From contig QXCR01000304.1 of NCBI GenBank assembly GCA_004380135.1, positions 1-19,843 of the forward strand: DNA of 19,843 bases, read 5' to 3'. Position numbers and translations under genes: made by a program. This document shows positions 16,086 through 19,843 of the stretch, in pieces. The notes beneath the pieces were generated by a model. That model was not told where the DNA came from. It searched no databases and was given only the letters and a program-made list of their open reading frames with translations. Position 1 is the stretch's first letter. Every line of letters starts with the position of its first letter. The DNA is from Stemphylium vesicarium. Its lineage: Eukaryota; Ascomycota; Dothideomycetes; Pleosporales; Pleosporaceae.

Positions 16086-19000
16086 TTAGCTTTAGTCCTT
16101 CCAAAAACAGACAAGAGGCCTAGAACAGCCATCTACATCCGCACAGAGGCTGCTATTCAACACAAACAAAGAGAGGATCTTAGCTCAGATGGAGACCTTC
16201 TGATATTAGATCTCTCTGGGCCTACAGAGCGCTTTCTGCTCCTTAACATCTATAATGAAAAGGAACTTGCAGAAGACTCTACTACACAGCAACAAGGAGT
16301 AAGGACTATAGAGCGAGCTCTCTTACACCTTCAACTCACAAACACCCCCTTTCTTATTGCAGGAGATTTTAATAGCCATCACTTTAGATGGAACACTACA
16401 ATACAGAACCCAAATACAGAAGCAAGGCAATTAGCTAGCTGGCTAGAGCAGCACCACTGCGAGCTACTCAACACAGAGCAAGAGCAGACCTTTTTTAGGT
16501 CTAACCTTAGGTCTACTTCCATTATAGACCTAGCTTTTGCTGCAGGCTTTAAAGAAAACACCTGGGATACATGGTATAGAGCAGAGGACACAGGCTTAGA
16601 CCACATTACTATTAGCTTCTCATGCTATACAAGGCACACGCAGAGGTTTGGAAACCCTCTGCAGGATAGGCCGTACGCACTACATAAGGCAGACTAGGAG
16701 GAGTTTGCAACAACTCTAAAAGAGCAGGTAGTAAGCAACAACCTAGCTTAAATACTAGAGGCTATAAATGCCCAGGTGGATGAGACAGAGCTTAGCAACC
16801 TCTCTATTCCAGTGCAGCTACAAGAAGACTTAGATCACGCAACAGTCCTTCTTACGCAAAGCATTCAAGAGGCTGCTGCAAAGGCTATTCCAAAAGCTAG
16901 ACGCTGCGAACGTTCAAAGCCTTGGTGGAACAAAGAGCTAGCAGAACAAAGAAAGCAAGCAAGCAAGGCAATAAGGCTCCAGCAAGCCTTCGCCACGCCC
17001 ACAAATGCAAAGAGAGCAAAAGCTAAGAGGGATCAATACCTACAGGCAGTGAAAAAGGCAAAGGCTAGTCACTGGGACAGCTTTCTGCAGAACGCTAAAG
17101 GCAAGGATATCTTTAAAGCTCTTAGCTACATAGAGTAGAGAGCTACTAGAGCTATCCCTAAGCTTCAATACATGCATAGAGGAGAAAGGAGAGTAGCAAA
17201 GGAGTTTAAAGAGCAATGCAACGCCTTCACAACAACGCTATTCTCAAGCCCTCCTCATACGAATACACAGCTATAGTGGGACAATTACGAGCAAGGCGCG
17301 TGGGACTGGCAGGAAGAGCTAGAGGAGATAGAGGTGTACAACGCTATCTTTACTAGCTCCCCTAATAAAGCACCAGGCACAGACAAGCTCTCCTTTACTA
17401 TCCTACGCAGGGCGTACAACGCAGAAAGCAAAATCTTCTACCTTCTCTATCGAGCTCTCTTCGCAGTAGAATACCACCCTAAGGGCTAGAGAGAGGCTAT
17501 AGGAGTAATACTTCTAAAGGTAAATAAGAAGGACTATTCTCTACTAAAGGCCTATAGAGTTATCTCCCTTCTTAACTACCTAGGAAAGGCTTTTAAGAAG
17601 ATCCTAGCTATAAGGCTTAGCTATATAGTAGAGATAGGAGACCTCCTATAGGATATATAGATAGGAGGTAGAAAGCAAAAGTCTACTCTAGACGCCTGCC
17701 TCTTACTATAGTTAAAAGTTCAAGAAGCTTGGGAAAAGAAGCACACTACCGCGCTGCTGTTTGTAGACGTAAAAGGAGCCTTTGACCACGTATCTGCAAA
17801 TCAGCTTCTAGCTATGTGCAAGAAACTTAAGCTCCCAATAGCGCTTATTCGGTGGATTAGCTTCTTCCTCTCTTAGCGGGCTATATAGCTGAAGTTCAAT
17901 GGCCAAACTCAGCCTCTGCAGAAGGTAAAGATAGGCATACCGCAAGGATCGCCTATCTTACCTATTCTCTTCCTCCTCTATATTAGAGATATCTGCAAGA
18001 CTAGGCTAGACACCTTTACCTTCTCTTACATGGATGATATATGCATTAGAACTAGTGTAATATCAATAAAGAAACTAAAGAAGATACTTGAGAGAACTAT
18101 AAAAGCCGTACTATAGGAAGCTAGAGAGAGCGCAATCGAATTCGACGTAGAAAAGACAGAGCTCCTCTACGCTAGCCGCAAGAGAGAGATTGCAGCAGAA
18201 CCCGTACAAGTAGGAGAGAACCTAATCCAACCTAGCAACTGCGTACGCTGGCTAGGCTTCTTTCTTGACACTAAGCTATCCTACTAGAAGCACGTTTAAA
18301 TAAAGGCAGTAGCAGTATAGAAGGTCTTCTAGCGACTCTAAAGGCTAGGAAATACATAGAGAGGCCTTACTATACAGGCTATAAGGCAGCTCTACACTAT
18401 CTGCGTCTCCTTAATTGCAGATTATAGAGTGCAGCTCTAGTGGGGCAAGAGGAAGAAATCCCTCCTAAAAGAGTACTAATAGCTATAGAACTCAGCTCTA
18501 CGCCAGATCCTAGGAGCCTTTCGAGGCTCCCCTATAAGAGCTATGGAGATTGAAGCAGCATTACCACCTGTTAGCCTTAGAGCCGAGAAGCTCTGCAACC
18601 AGTACGCCATCAGAGTCCTATCACTGGCTAAGAATCATCCTATTTGTACAGCAATACAGGAACAACAGCAAAAGCATGTCTCTACGCAGCTAGGAGAGCT
18701 TGCAAAGGGAGCACAAGGACACAGCAATATGGAGGAGATCTCTATTCTGCTCGCTAAGCCGTGGAGCAAACCTGCTTCAGCCTACGCTACGCTTACTATC
18801 TCAAGTAGCAGCAAAGATGAAGCAGCAGAGCTTCACACGCAATAGCTTCGGGGCCTAAAAGACAAAATAAGAGAACCTATTCTGCTATACACAGATAGCT
18901 CTAAGATAGGAGAAGACGTAGCCGCAGCTTACTATTAGATCTCTGCACAAGGTAGATACACATAGGCAAAGAACATCAGCCTAGGAAAGAAACTAGAGAT

Positions 19001-19843
19001 TATAGACGCAGAGCTCGCAGCAATCTGCCAAGCCCTGCAGAACCTAGCGATCCAAGACGTACGGGGAGAAGAAATATACGTCTTTATAGATAGCTAAGCC
19101 GCCCTAAAACGACTTTAAAAGATTACTCTAATAGGAGGCTAGAGAGTCTACTATAAGATTACTAAGCTCTATAAGACGCTCTTACTCTAAAATAATAAAA
19201 TCTACATATTCTAGGTTCTAGGATATAGAGAGATCTAAGGCAACGAACACGTAGATAGGCTAGCTAGGGCTAGCCTTAAGAGGAAGGTAGTAAACCTAGG
19301 TACCTCCCTAAGCTACCTTAAGAGAAAAGCGAAGGAGGAAATTCTAGCTAGCTAGAAGCAAGAGTAGAAGGATACTAAATAAGAAGAGAAGGGAAAGGCC
19401 TATACTATAGCAATATAGGATAGGCTAAAGGTCTTATATAAGTTATAGCTACTTGCTAGGCTAAAGAAAATATAGGCTGCGTACTACTAGCTTAAGCTAG
19501 AGAAAGGCTTCTTTAAGCAGTTCTCTAAGGCTATAGGCAAAGATGACAAAGGAGAATGCTTTGGTAACTGCAACTCTCTGCAGACACCTAAGCACCTTCT
19601 CCTACACTGCAAGCACTACACGAAGGAGAGAAGGAAGATGAAAGACGCGCTCAACACACCTATACTCACGCTACAACTGCTGTTTATTACGGCAAAAGGA
19701 AGCGCTGCTCTCGTAGCCTTCCTAGAAAAAACAAAGATTGCTACAGCTAACTGGCTGCTAGCAGCAGGAGCTCTCTAAGAGCCGAAGACGTCCACAACAA
19801 AATTACAAACAAATACTGGAAGAAACGAGAGGCAGCAATGCAC
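16086..19843 (+). pseudogene. Tad/I-like LINE retrotransposon ORF2 pseudogene (runs to window edge)
   Basis: One frame is readable from about 16086 to a TAA at 19776-19778 and continues coding-like to the edge. It has many TAG/TAA codons and no evident frameshift. An APE-type endonuclease lies at about 16110-16620 (RPRTAIYIRTEA, FLIAGDFNSHHFRWN, SIIDLAFAAG, GLDHITI). A linker with WWNKELAEQRKQA follows. Reverse transcriptase motifs are GVILLKVNKKD, ALLFVDVKGAFDHVS (about 17757-17800), GIPQGSPILPILFLLYI (about 17935-17985) and SYMDDI at about 18024-18041. RNase H is at about 18880-19110 (LLYTDSSKIGEDVAAAYY, DAELAAICQALQNLA, VFIDS). A Cys/His zinc knuckle (CFGNCN ... HLLLHCKHY) lies near 19557-19620. 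The domain order fits Tad/I-type LINEs. TAA 19776 could be the true end or a RIP product of CAA. Confidence 0.9.

Noticed and set aside
1..19843. CRISPR array, tRNA or rRNA genes, toxin, defence or biosynthetic clusters
   Set aside because: No regularly spaced repeats with spacers, no tRNA-like A/B boxes and no rRNA-like sequence were found; the genes present are transposon relics, two DUF2306 proteins and one small unknown.

Overview
The window looks like a stretch of a filamentous ascomycete (Pezizomycotina) genome, dominated by dead transposable elements. The reasons are the types of element present (Ty1/copia, fungal pogo/Fot1-like, hAT, Tad/I-like LINE) and their decay: single open reading frames riddled with TAG/TAA/TGA codons but not frameshifted, in AT-rich patches nearly devoid of CpA and TpG. 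That is the footprint of repeat-induced point mutation (RIP). Only three genes look intact. The species cannot be named from sequence alone.

Layout. 1-3653: 3' part of a RIP-degraded Ty1/copia retrotransposon on the + strand, with its 3' LTR at 3483-3653. It interrupts a pogo-type transposase gene (pogo-1, minus strand, start at 7619). Pogo-1 is also broken by a complete 3.1-kb hAT transposon (4347-7440, perfect 8-bp target duplication) and a 141-bp solo LTR (4063-4203, 5-bp target duplication). 7678-7717 is the probable outer terminus of pogo-1. 7895-8314 (minus) is a small conserved-looking hypothetical protein. 8663-8819 is a second solo LTR, followed by low-information DNA with a 28-bp tandem repeat (9328-9411).

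10068-10751 (minus) and 12450-13061 (+) are two intact, divergently transcribed paralogues of the DUF2306 membrane-protein family. Between them sits a 464-bp G-rich non-autonomous hAT element (11451-11914) with a perfect 8-bp duplication. 13459-15597 is a full-length second pogo element (pogo-2) with 49-bp terminal inverted repeats, a TA duplication and a complete transposase reading frame (about 545 codons). That frame is killed by about 20 stop codons and by two small hAT-type MITEs (14025-14173; 15042-15197). The second MITE is a near-perfect foldback of the same family as the 11451 element. 15600-16085 is extremely AT-rich. 16086-19843 is a RIP-degraded LINE (endonuclease, reverse transcriptase, RNase H, zinc knuckle) that reaches the window edge.

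How the parts relate. The elements can be read as an insertion stratigraphy: pogo elements first, then hAT/LTR elements and MITEs inside them, with RIP acting on the long repeats and sparing the short ones. I did not find a defence system, biosynthetic cluster, CRISPR array or RNA gene. The most informative signals are the nested insertions with exact target duplications, the patchy RIP, the shared 17-bp tandem units in the termini of two unrelated pogo elements, and the DUF2306 pair.
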